Positions 49,601 through 61,600 of a DNA stretch of 64,000 nucleotides are shown piece after piece; the first letter of the stretch is position 1; every line of letters starts with the position of its first letter. The stretch is from contig NW_024609880.1 of assembly GCF_016920785.2 (NCBI RefSeq), positions 30,651,152 to 30,715,151 on the forward strand, written 5' to 3'. The DNA comes from Ixodes scapularis (taxonomy: Eukaryota; Arthropoda; Arachnida; Ixodida; Ixodidae). A program made the translations under genes and the position numbers. A model generated the notes under the pieces. That model saw only the letters and a list, made by a program, of their open reading frames with translations, was not told where the DNA came from and made no database searches.

Positions 49601-52600
49601 AATAGTTACAAATACCCAGAAGGCTTTGAGCTTGCTTTTTGCTCTCGGGTGTCGAAAGATATTGAACTGCGGCTACTTTCACGGGGTCTGGCCGTATGTC
49701 AGAGCCACTAAGCATGTGTCCAAGTTACTTAATTATCTCGGCGCTGGCGAGTATACATTTCTTAGGATTTGGCCTTAAGTTGGACTTGTACATGGCCTCA
49801 AAAACTCTGGTCAGGTCATCAACATGAGAGTTTCGAAAATATTACAATGTCGTCAACGTAGGCCAGACATAACTTCCACATAAGGCCGCTGAGAGCCTTG
49901 TATACCATCCTTTGAAGGTTGCGGGCGCGTTGCACAATCCAAAAGAAACGGCGTTAAATTTGTAGAACTCGGGGCCACAGGTGAAGGTGGTTTTGTGCTT
50001 GTCTTCTTCCTTTATTTCAACCTGCCTGTACCCAGACGTGAGGTCAAGATTTGTAAAATAGGTTGCTCCCTGAAGAACGTCAAGATTCGGGGAAGCGGGT
50101 GGACGCCTTTCTTGGTCACTGCATTTACTTTTCTAAAGTCACCTCAAAAACGCCAGCCTCCGTGGGGCTACCGCACGAGCGCTACAGGTGACGACTGTGG
50201 GCTATGTGATTCCCTGATAACTTTGCCCCGGAGCATCTCCTTGACCTGATCCTCACGCACTTGTCTCTCAAAGGGTGACTGACGGTAAGGGTACTGCTGA
50301 ATTGGCATCGCATCGCCGGTCTTAATCGAATGCTCCGTCAGATGAGAACGCAGAATGGGATTGTCTCCTCCCGTGAAGAAGTGGCGGAATTTCCAAATAA
50401 CTTCGAGGAGCTCGTGTTTTTCTTCTCATCAAAGGTCTGACCCGAGCTCGACATGAAAATCGCCAGCCTCATGGTTTGTCTGAGGAACGGTAACCCCAAC
50501 CTGAGCATCCATTTATCCACGAGGCCCATCCGATCTTCGTGTCCCTGGGGATAATTATATTGGTCATTGTTGGGTTATCAACGCTAATGGAGCCGACCCT
50601 ATTGTGTACATTTGTGATCGTGCGTGCTACCTGGAGTCCGATTTTCAATTTGGGGTTCAGTTCGACCACATGCACGCTTTCATTACTAATGGTCACGGGA
50701 AGGACGATTTCAAAGCGGGGCTGAATGTTAACTTGATTTTGACTTTCCCCCGGCACGGGCTCGTTGTCGATGTGATTAGTGGCTTTTTTTTTCAAATTCT
50801 AGCGGATAGGCTTCATCTAGAATGTTAAGCTTTTTTTAGGAAAATCTATGAGAAACTGCGCCTTTTGGCAGAACGACAGTCCTCCCCAACTTTATATTGA
50901 GAGTCACTTAGGATCAGGAACGTCTTCTCAATTTTTGCTCCTCCAAACTCAAATGATTTCGATGTCTCACCGACAGGAGATACCAGATCGAAGCCTCTGC
51001 CCTTGATAAAGAGGTGAGGAGAACTCACAGTTTTTGAGCTCTTCAGTTTGGTGACGAAGTCTGCCAACACGATGTTGACAGCCGATCCCTTGTCGACAAC
51101 AAAGGAAATCTCCACGTCTTCAACTCTGACCGACAGTCAACAGTTGGTTTCTCCACAGCGTTGCGACATCAGGGCCAGACCCGCCACCTAAGCCCGGCCG
51201 TTGGCGTTTCTCGCTGGCTGGTGAGAGGTCGTCATGCTAGTACCCCTTCGGTTGTCGTCGTTCGCTTGTGTGTAGCACTGTCGAGCAAAATGCCCTCTTT
51301 TTCGGCAGTATGAGCAGAGTGCTCGTCCGTCATCGGTTCTCACTGTTCTTGGCGGCCATGACGTGAGGCCGTCGGCGAGCTTACCCTCAATGTTCCTCAG
51401 CCGGTCCTGCAGAGTCTGCAGAAACGTCATGATGGTTTCTAGCTGCGGGTCTGAAGAACGCACTCGAGGAACCGCTGGTTCTTGAGGCTGCGTAACGGTC
51501 AAGTATGCTAGAAGCATAAAGGGCCTCGGACCGACGGTGAGGCTCTGCGCCGCCATTGTGTTAAAATCTGACAAGCGGGCAGCAGACCGGTAGGAGGTGT
51601 CACCGGGTAATGAGTCTGCAGAGCCGAAGGTACAGTGACGTTAGCTGGGGGAGGGGCACAGGTGGTAGTTTCAATGGGCTGTGACATCATGCTGGCTTGT
51701 TTCAATCTCTGCAGGGTCCGAAGGGAGTCTGCGCACGTCGTGGGCTTGGCCAAGATCACCTTCTCAATTACCTCCGATCGCAGACCACGCAGAAGGTCTC
51801 GAAGTCGGTCCTCCTCCGTCGTTATCGAGTTGACTATGGCGCACAGCTGTAGAACGTCATAGTAGTATTGTTCGGGCGATTCAAAGGGCAGCTGTCGCGA
51901 TTCTGGAGTCGAACATGGGAGAATTCTACTACGTGCCTGCTTTCGAACGACCGCCGCAGGAGGGTCTTCCACTCGTCCCACGTGGCTGGTGCCCCCGTCA
52001 AAAGGTGCCTGGTGTACCATTTTCGGGCACCACCATCCAGGGCCAGGTAGAGGCATTTTACTTTTGCCTCTTTCTCCCAAACATTCAGTGACGCGACATG
52101 GTCGTAGCCCGTGATCCACTCCGCAACAGGTTCCTCTGGCGAGTCGACCCCTTGAATAACGGAAGTCCGATAACTGGCCGAGCTGGTGTTGGAGCCATCT
52201 TCCCAGCGTCACTCGTCGAATCCGATTGGCACCTCAGGACGCGTGCTGGTTGAAGAACTGGAATCTTGTTTCGAGAGCAAATACCTCACCGAAGAGCTCG
52301 TCACGCCATGTGTCCAGGAGGTCGCTGTCGGACGGTCTCAGGCACGATGGCTTGTTGATCCCCGGCAATTGGGCGCTGGTCAGGAGACGACATCGCTGAG
52401 ACCGGTTCTTAAACGAGGTACAGACCACAGTAGATTTCTCTGCATATGATCCCAGTGCGGCTGATCGCTACCCGACACCTCCACCACTTTTGTCGCGTAG
52501 TATCTGGGGTCTTTAGACTTATTCGGTCGATTAGTACAAATAAAGGTTTTTTGACCAACTGGTATAAAGTTAAGTGAGAATACACACTTCAGGAGTTTGT

Positions 52601-55600
52601 CCAGGCAGAAAGGATCCTTTGTTATGATGCTGATAGCGTTGGCTTTTTCATTTCGGCGGAGGATGTATACTGATCCGTTGTCTGAATGTCAGCACGTTCG
52701 ATGGCCTCTTTGGTCTCTTTTCCAGTGTAGGCGCCAACTTCTTTTTTGTCGATCAATCGCAAAACGACGGTCTGCGTTGGTGGTTGCGCGAGTTGCACGA
52801 GCTCCACTTGTTTGGGGCGGCCCGATGTCTCAAAGCCACGTCGGAGTTTCCTTCCCGACGACGGAAGCGGCCATTTGGTATACCGTCGGCCTCCATCGCC
52901 GCCGACAGCGTCAGTGGCACGGGCACCAGGTTTGGAATAATCTCTCCGATCTGCGCCCGTTCGAATTCTTGGGGTGGCACGCCGCCATCTTGCACCGGCG
53001 TGTCACCATTCTGCGTCTCTGGGCACCTCCCGGTGTTGCTCGGTGTTGCGGCTCCTGACTGGGTGTGAGCTGTTTCACTGCTTTGTCTATTGTACGGCGC
53101 GACGGTTGTTCTTTCGGTCTGTTATCTGGTTGAGGTTGTGTGCCGTCAGGGGACGGCGGTAGGGGCGCGAGTTGGGCGAGGAAACTGTACAGTTCCGCGA
53201 TTAATTGTGGGTCTCGTTCAATTATTGAAGCGATCACGCTGAATGCATACGTGGGCAGTGGTGGCGCCGTGCCTTGCGGCCAGCTTTCCGTAGCGCTTAC
53301 TTAAAGGGGCACTGACACATCAAAATTATATTTTTTTTATTATCCGAAACGATCGAAAACGATGCCGGGACATTACCCTCAAAATCTGAAACTTGGGATT
53401 TCAGTATTCGTGAAGTAAAAAAACAATTTCCAAATACCGAATTCGAAGTTCCCGCGCGATCGGCGCCGGTGCCTTGACGTCAAAAATTGCGGAGACCTGA
53501 GAGTCCCCTTTCTTTCACCACTCCCTGCTGTTGCCATGGCGACCCAAAGCGAGGAGGAAAGGAGCGAGCGGCGGCGTTCCGGCGGACCGGTTTTGAGCGG
53601 TGTCGCCTGTTTTCCGTTGGAGGATACAAATCCAGGAGACGGCACCACAACGAACTCCCGATTTTTGGTATTTCAAAAAGAAGGGCCGTAGTGCGTTCGC
53701 ACTTGCGTTAAAAAACATGTTTTAGGATTGCCGTAATTAAATGTTATAGAGATGTCGCCTACAAAGCTTCTAAATTTCATGATTCTTGACGTCACCGATC
53801 AAAAGAAGCGAGGAGGCGAGAGGCGGGAAAATCAAACGCCAAAAATAAAAAGGCGCGCGCGCGCGGGAAAATTTTTTTTCGCGATGCGGTTTTTTTGCGT
53901 GTCTATGACTGCAACTTGCATCGTTTTAGACAATAAAAATAAATACGACCTTTGGGGTGTCAGTGCCCCTTTAAGTTGTCGGGATCCCCGGCCGTGTTCC
54001 TTGGAAGCTGGCCCACCGCGGCAGTGGTAGATGATGAGGTATAGTTCCTTCCATGCTGATACCTTCCAGCTCAGTTGAAGCGCTGAGACCACCCCGCCCG
54101 CGGTGATCTTTGGTCGGAATAAGCTAGACCTCAAGTCAGGTCTGTCAAACGTTGCCGGGACTCAAAAGAACACGTCCATCACAGTCCTCAACGATCTCGT
54201 TCTCTCGGCCTCCGTGGGCCTTTGGCCGCTGCTTTGGCGACTGGTCCGAGTTTCAGGTTCCGCGTTGAGTGGTCTTGTCACAGGGCTTGGAATCGGACTT
54301 GCACTGCGGGCCCCGGGAGGGGAACGCTGTACGGGCATGCGGTACCCCGCACCTCCACCAAAATGTCACGGTTGGTGACCAAAAGAAAACAGGAAATAAA
54401 CAGGGAGAAATAAACTTTTAATGTGGCGAACTTGTGCCGAAAATAAAGAAGGAAACAGAAGAAACCAGAGCGTCGCGGGCGTCGAAGTCGGCGTGTCAGC
54501 AGAATCGAGCGCTAGGGCGAGACTGACTCGACAAGGTCGCGGGCGGCCTCTTATCTAGAGTGCGCCGCTATCTCGAAGATTCGGCGAAAGCGGTTCGAGC
54601 GTCGCGTGATCGGGGCGAGAATGAACACGCACTTTCTAGAAAACAAAAGCAGGGATAAATGATAGAAGATACGTGCGGTACATGAATAAACGGGAACTTT
54701 CTGGAGGACCGTGACCGAGCGTTGCTTTCTCAGCCTTGCGCGCGGCAATATTGAGTTTAGCAGTATTCTGGAGCCACTTTGGCAACCAATCACGGAAGAT
54801 TTTCTTAAAGCAAATCAAAACCCCAAAGCAAATGTAAACACCCCAAAAACAAGCGCATACACGACAGAACACATTCCGAACAAAGCTCACAAGAGTAGCC
54901 CTAAACAATATAAGGCACATTCGTACACAGAGACGTTATACACGGAACAAAAACACCTCCCAATTGGGGACCCCAAAAGCAGACATGCACAAGACAAAAA
55001 ATCTCCGACGCGGGGTTCTGTAAACTAAAGGGCTGTTTATACTCCGTCGTAACGTCAACGAGCGCACGCGCTCGTTCACGCTCGCTGACGCTGTCTCCGA
55101 ACGGGGTGTCTATACTCCAACGTCAAATTGAACGCGGCGCAGCGCAAGCAGCTTGACGCGCGACAGCGTAGCTTACGACGGACTTGGACATGCTCTATGT
55201 TCAACGTTCGACGACGTCGCTGCCGATGGAGGCTATCCCAGAGACCCTCGCGCGAATCTCTCATTCGGCAATCGGGAATCCGGTTGGCGGGGTCGTCAGG
55301 GCCAGTCGGAGTGTGATGCGAGATGCTCATTTCTGGGATCTGAACCTGTCGTTCTTGCCGTGTGTCGTGTGCTGTTGTCGTGTTTCCGTGTTAGTGTGCG
55401 TATGTAACGTTCGTGCGCTTGACTGGGCGAGTGTGTGCGTGGACGTGGACTGCTCCGAGGATGCGCTACCCTCGATTCTCGATAGGCCTATCGACCTAAC
55501 GAGCCTGCGGTAGTGGGCCGTGGTGTTGGGGTGCCGGCAAAAGCTGGAAGCTCGATGACGCGCCAAAGGTAGGGTTAATAAGAATTAAGGATGACCTAAT

Positions 55601-58600
55601 GTGTGTGCTATTTATAATCATCTGCTAGTCGCACTCACCGGCAGTCGTTCCCGATCGAAAAAGCGTCGTCCAATGTACGGGAACAGCGGTCACAGTGAAA
55701 CCTCTGAACTATTTAGCCGGCCAGAAATTTTCAATTGGGCTGTCTCAGCTCGTAAACGATAGTAGCGGTACGCGATGACGATTGGACTGAATCCTGTATT
55801 GTTTCTATGGGCTTTGTAAACTGCGTTACAATTTCGAACGTGTACATTGCGTAATTTAGGCATCGTCTGCTCTCTTCGATGTCCGTTTCTTAAGTCAACG
55901 TGAAAGTCTACTATGATGATAACACACCGGCTACCTGTCAGAAAGAGGTCTCTGCGGAATATCGAGTGCATCGATTTCATTGAAGCATTCTGGCGAAATC
56001 GCCGGAATCGCTTGGCACGATTCCGGCGAACCTGCGAAGCAGCTAGGTTGAATGGACGGAATATCGGGCTTTTTTATTTTTTATTTTTTTTTTACATTTG
56101 TGTGACATTTAGGATAAAATGAATGCTGGTTTGCACTCGTTATCACCATCATTAGCTTATTTTTTAACTCTTAACCGCTACCCCGAATGGTTGTTTTGAA
56201 GCGCGACATGACAACACGAGGACGAACCACACTGACCGAATGCCTCTAAGCTAGGTGGCGCAAGCTACCGCCCATAGATAACCCCTACAGGCGATGCGGT
56301 TACTACGGAGACGCGCATGCCCAAAGTAGGGAAGTTCGTCGGGGGGCGCTGGACCAGCGTTGGTCTACGCTGGACTGTAAACACTATCCTTCGGGCGCTT
56401 CTCGGCGCGGGGTAGTGGCCGACGAACGTCGGTCTGCGCCGGCGCGGGTTGCGTTCGTCGACGTTGGACAACGGTCACGTTCGCCCCCATTTGGGGCCTC
56501 CCAACTCCGGCAGGAATCATGAGCCGTGCCGTGGAGACGAGCGAACCCTCGAACCCTCGGAGAAGATTAAAACATTAAGTAAAAATAGACCAAACACGTG
56601 AGGGAGCACAACTTCGCGACACTCTCTTCCTGCTATATAAGCCTCCATACAACAAATTTGGCTTTGACTACGAACGAACCCTCTGAGAAGGTAAAAACAT
56701 AAAGTAAAGCTAGTCTAAACACTCGCGCAAGCAAAACGTCGCGACCATACATGGGTTCAGTCTTGTACACGTTACTAAAAAAAAGTAATCGATTACAATT
56801 ACTATTACTCTTGGCTAAAAAGTATTCAATTAGATTACTTGATTACTCGACGGCAAAGGTAATTGGACATTACTTAAACAAGTAATCGTTACTTTTCCGA
56901 TTACTTTATTGTGTGAAGACACATCTTTAGCGCTCATAACCAATGAACTACTTCCAACCTATATTTCACATTTGCACAAGTATCGAAGAAGAAAAACTGG
57001 CTCCCTCTTCGTGGTCGTTGCACCTTCACAATGCGGACACAAGCATAGAATTCGTTTGACGACGTTTAATGATTTGGGCGTTCGCCGGTGTGTGTGTGTG
57101 TGTGTGTGTAGGGGGGGAAGCGGGGGGGGGGGGGGGGGGTTCTAGATCTTGTTAAGCTTAAGCAAGGATTGTCGCTCAAAGTTTGCATCGCTCATATTAT
57201 TATTCACATGTGGATGAGCTCGCATGTTATACAAAAAGCAGCAGCTCCAGGATTTGAAACGGATCATGTGTAGTATCCATTAGCGGAAGAGATCGCCCCG
57301 ACCACTTCTCAACTCGAAACATTGCTTGTCACAAAGACCACGTAGTGGAAATGGGGAAATATTTCAACTGCCGTTGTTATATTCTGCATCTGCTTTTTTC
57401 ATTCTTCGGTTCTGGTTCTCCTACGGGCTGCGAGTAGATTCACTAAGCAAGATTTTTTTATTTTTTTTTTTATTTCTGTGTGTGTGTGCATGAGGGGGCT
57501 AGTTTGAACGAAGGATTCACAAAGCTACATCCTGCTTCCTCAAACTTCGCCCTGAATGGCCTTTGTCACGCACTGTGGCTTCCCTGGGGCTTCCCACTCC
57601 CAGTCCCAGCTCGAAAAAGAAAACGGACATTCCACAGAAACTGTACATAGAAAGAGATTGACCTCGTTTCCTACAGCTCCGCAAAAATCTTCCTTTTTTC
57701 CGTTCGAAAAAAAAAAAGCAAATTTTATTTTTGTAATTTCATTAAACAAAAGGCGTGTGCCGGGGGGGGGGGGGGGGGGGGGGGGGGGTTCCCGTGGACG
57801 AATTGTAACGGTTACAAGTAATTTTATTACTTCAAAAAGTAATCAGATTACTCTTGCGATTACTGCCTAATAAAAGTAATCAACTGATTACAAAATTACT
57901 CCAAAAAGTAATCGATTACAAGTAATTTGATTACTTGTAATGCGTACGGTACAAGTCTGCATGGGTTGCACGTGACATCATTCAAAGAGCGCTCCGATGA
58001 CCACCAGAGAAGAGGGCAAGGAGGAGCTCCCCTTTAATCAGGACCCTCTTTTGTGCCTCCCGGATTTGCCCAGGCGTCGCTCTTCTCCTCCCAGAAAATG
58101 ATAGAAAATTAACCCGTCACTCAAAATTCGTACAAAAGCAGTTTCTCTCCCATCTCACATGGTGGTCAAAAGTATGCGATGTGATGTCAGCGCAACCCAT
58201 ATATATCAAGCTGCCAGTTGGAGACTTCGACAATGTTGTACTTGTGATTTCTGTCCAGTCTAAATTTATTTTATGACGTAGTATAATATTAACGTCTTAG
58301 GAAACTCATCTCGCAAAAGAACTTGAGAGACATCAGGCATGTGCTTGCGGGAAGGATGGGGGACGCTTCGAAAAACGCGCGCAATGCCTCTAGCGACGTT
58401 ATCGGCGTTCGACCATGACGCGTGTTCAGCAGCCTGCAGCGTCTTGCAAATGAAAAATACGCGGCGAAACGTGACGAAACACGCAAATACAACGCGTTCG
58501 CCAATGCGAGGAGTGACGAGTAGAGCGAAGAGTAGAATCAAAGAACTGGTACGCGCGTCACGGTTTTTCAAGATGGCGGCGCCCATGCGTGAAAAGGTCC

Positions 58601-61600
58601 ATAGCTGTTAGGTTGTCGGCCACATCAAACGACTCTCAAGACTCCCAGAGTAAGCAAGACTGGACGAAGCTAAGCAATATCGATTGTTTGTCTTCTCACG
58701 TGGGAGGAGGGGACTCTTTGAAGTAGCCCGATGCTGGCACGATATGACAGGAACTAAACAAAGAAGCAGCGTGGGCCGACGTGGAGGCGAAGCACCGCCC
58801 AAAACTAAGTGCTCGAGCCAGAATAAGCTCTTTCATGTGCTTTACAGCAAAGAAAAGGAAGAGCGTCGTAGGACCAAATGGCCCCATGTCACCTTCCTTA
58901 GAAAAACACGGTCATAGAATGAAAACCCTCTACGGACAGGCTGCGAGAGAGGATGAAATGAGAGCGCGTGGGGGGGGGGGGGGGGGGGGGGACGTCTGAG
59001 CACCGAGCTCTGATTGGAAGGTTTAGTGGGTAGACACAAAGGCTAGCTTATTTTGTCTATGGCCACTGACACCATCCAGTGAGGGTCAACAAGAGTGTCG
59101 TCTGCTCCTCAAGCACGACCGCGAATTCTAACATCGAACACCGGCATTTGAGCGCTAGGCCCTGCGCCAGAAACCGACGACGCTCTTGTTTGCTTCGAGA
59201 GAGCGGGTAAAGACAAATACATCTAGTCTTTGAGTCTACCCACTATCTTACCAATCAGAGCTCGGCACTCTGATGTCCCCACGCACTCTCATCTCCTCTC
59301 CTTTCTCATGGCGAATTCCACTGGGCGTTTTGGAGCGCGCTGGCATCAGTTGACCAGATCCGGAATGGAGCACACGATCCGAATGGGGTCGCGCCGCCTA
59401 CGGATCCCAAGTGAAACATGGCCACTGCTCCGGGATCGGCGGATGCCTTTCCGTCATTCAACTGCCTGGGAATCCCCTTTCCGCGGCCGCCGCGGTCGTT
59501 TCGAAGACGTTTTCGCAATCGCGGTGCTAACACGTGTTGGGCGCACGAGCGGCAGGAATGGCTCAGGAGCTTCTAGCAAAGATTGACGGAATGTCCGTAG
59601 CGCGGCCAAAACCTTCTCTTCTGCTTCCTGGAAAAGTAACCGACTGTCGAGCCAAGTGTAACTTTACCAAGGGGTAAGCAAGCGGCCATTACGAATTCTT
59701 CTAAGGAAAGATGGGCGAGATCAGGCGAAATGCCCCGCGAGAAAGGAAGTCACGAATGTGCGCCGAGGGCTGGCCCGGTTGAATCCGCCGAAATCGTGGG
59801 AGCGACTTTTCTTGGATCCAGATCGAGATCTGGAGCGGGAGCTAATCCGAAACGACAAGTGGAACACGTCCGTCTCGATCCCGATCGCCCATGAAATAGG
59901 CTCGCTCCAGAAAAGTCGATCCGGCGCGCTCCAAAACGACCAATGAAATTCGCCATCAGCTTCTCTGCGAACAGAACACGAACACAGAGGTGCGTATAGG
60001 GTTCGTTCAGAAATAGCCATAACAAAATGCTGGCGTAGCACAGTTTACGATGCCTCAATAGGTATAGTACTAGCCGCGATTACTACCGCCGCTGATTTTG
60101 AAGCAGGTATGCTTACAGTTTCCTGGATCATCCTGGACTGGGGATTCTCGATGGCATCCTGGCTGCAGCCGCTATCCACCAGCAGGTTCTCAGGGGCACA
60201 TCGTTCCAAACCCCGAGGGAAGTCCTGGTTCATGCAACGAGAAAATGTCACTGCGGAGAGCAAGAAGCAGTAGTTACGGCGACGTCATAACCACGCCAAG
60301 CTCTGATTGGCCTTGATGGAAAAGAAGGTGGGTAGACCTATATGCTAGATGCCTTGAGGTCTACCCTCTTTCTTTTTTTATCAGCCAATAAGAGCTTAGC
60401 GTTCTGACATCATATCTCAACCCGTGTGCAAGAAGCAGACGAACTTGCGCTCCGCATAGACCCTTTTAAAAAGTGCGCGCCACCTAGTAGCTGCTTCGCC
60501 AATTATCGAGTCCGCTGTTGTTTAAGCACGTACCCTGAGCACGCATTGGACACGAGGGCTACGTCAGCGTTCGGCTAGGAATCAGGATCCGATCACACGC
60601 CTCGTGCCCTAGAAATGGCGGCCACCAGTGTCGCTCGATTAATTTTTCAAAATCGTCCGTTGTCGGTTCTGCGTGAAACCACGGAGCCACCACATTGCCA
60701 GTTCCAGAGTAAATCATTGACGATGCTTCACGACATGTTTCTAAAACTGCATCTGAAATAACCTCTTCGGCCCGGCGTTCGTATGACACGCCCAGTCGTT
60801 CTCATTCTGTCAATGGCTACACAGATAGAAACTGAGGGAGAGGAGGAGGCGAGAGTGCGCGGGGACACCGGAACACCGAGCTCTGGTTGAAAGGATTAGT
60901 GAGCGGACACAAAGCTAGCTGACTTTGTTTCTACTCCATCTTCGAACGCTTTCGAACGCCGAACGCCGGCGTCCGGTAATCAACGTTCAACAGCGTTTAG
61001 AGACAAAAGCAGCTGGCTTTGTGTCCACTCACTAGTCATTCCAACCAGAGCTCGATGTTCCGACGTCCCCGTGCGCTATAAAATGAGGTAGTCTGTTTCA
61101 CGGCATTGTGGATTGTGGCCTCACGGCGGCCGTAATGCTCCGCACAATACGGTACTATCGGGGAAAAATGAAATGCGAACAGAGGAGCGTGTGGCTCGCG
61201 GTACTGGCTGCGCCGTCTGGAAGTGAGCCTAGGGGCGAGGGTGCGTGGCCTACTTCGATGTGTTCACGCCCCTCGATTGGCGCTCCCCCAGCTTCGGCAG
61301 TGCGCCTCTCAGTGCGCTGAAAGCTGACACCGCTATCTTTGCCTGCTCGGCGAGTGCGGCGAGCTTCTTTGCACCGCACACACTGAGCCAGCAAAGATAG
61401 CGGTGACAGCTTTCAGCGCACTAAGAGGCGCACTGCTGAAGCTTGGGGAGCGCAGAGGGAGGGGCGTGAATACGTCGGAGTAGGCCACGCACCCTCGCTC
61501 CTAGGCTCACTTCCAGGCGGCGCCGCCTGTACCGCGAGCCACGCGCTCTTCTGTTCGCATTTCATTTTTCCCCGATAGTACATTAGAGGCGAACAAATTT

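Larger units (their letters stand above)
46800..54366 (-). mobile_element. Decayed Ty3/Gypsy retrotransposon
   Basis: Minus-strand gag (about 52212-51188), protease (51115-50846), reverse transcriptase (about 50500-49410), RNase H (about 48690-48371) and integrase (48279-47003) in usual Gypsy order. A leader beginning TTTTGGTGGAGGTGCGGGG near 54366 follows what looks like an LTR end (TGACA). A CR1/L2-like copy splits reverse transcriptase from RNase H, and a TTAA MITE sits in the leader. Full LTR borders and a 3' LTR were not found. Stops and frameshifts throughout. Confidence 0.82.

Noticed and set aside
60225..60244. Stronger-looking acceptor CCGCAG for exon 2
   Set aside because: It would bring TGA in frame after exon 1 and lacks homology to the PSI domain; the CCAG|GAC acceptor keeps phase and matches the family.
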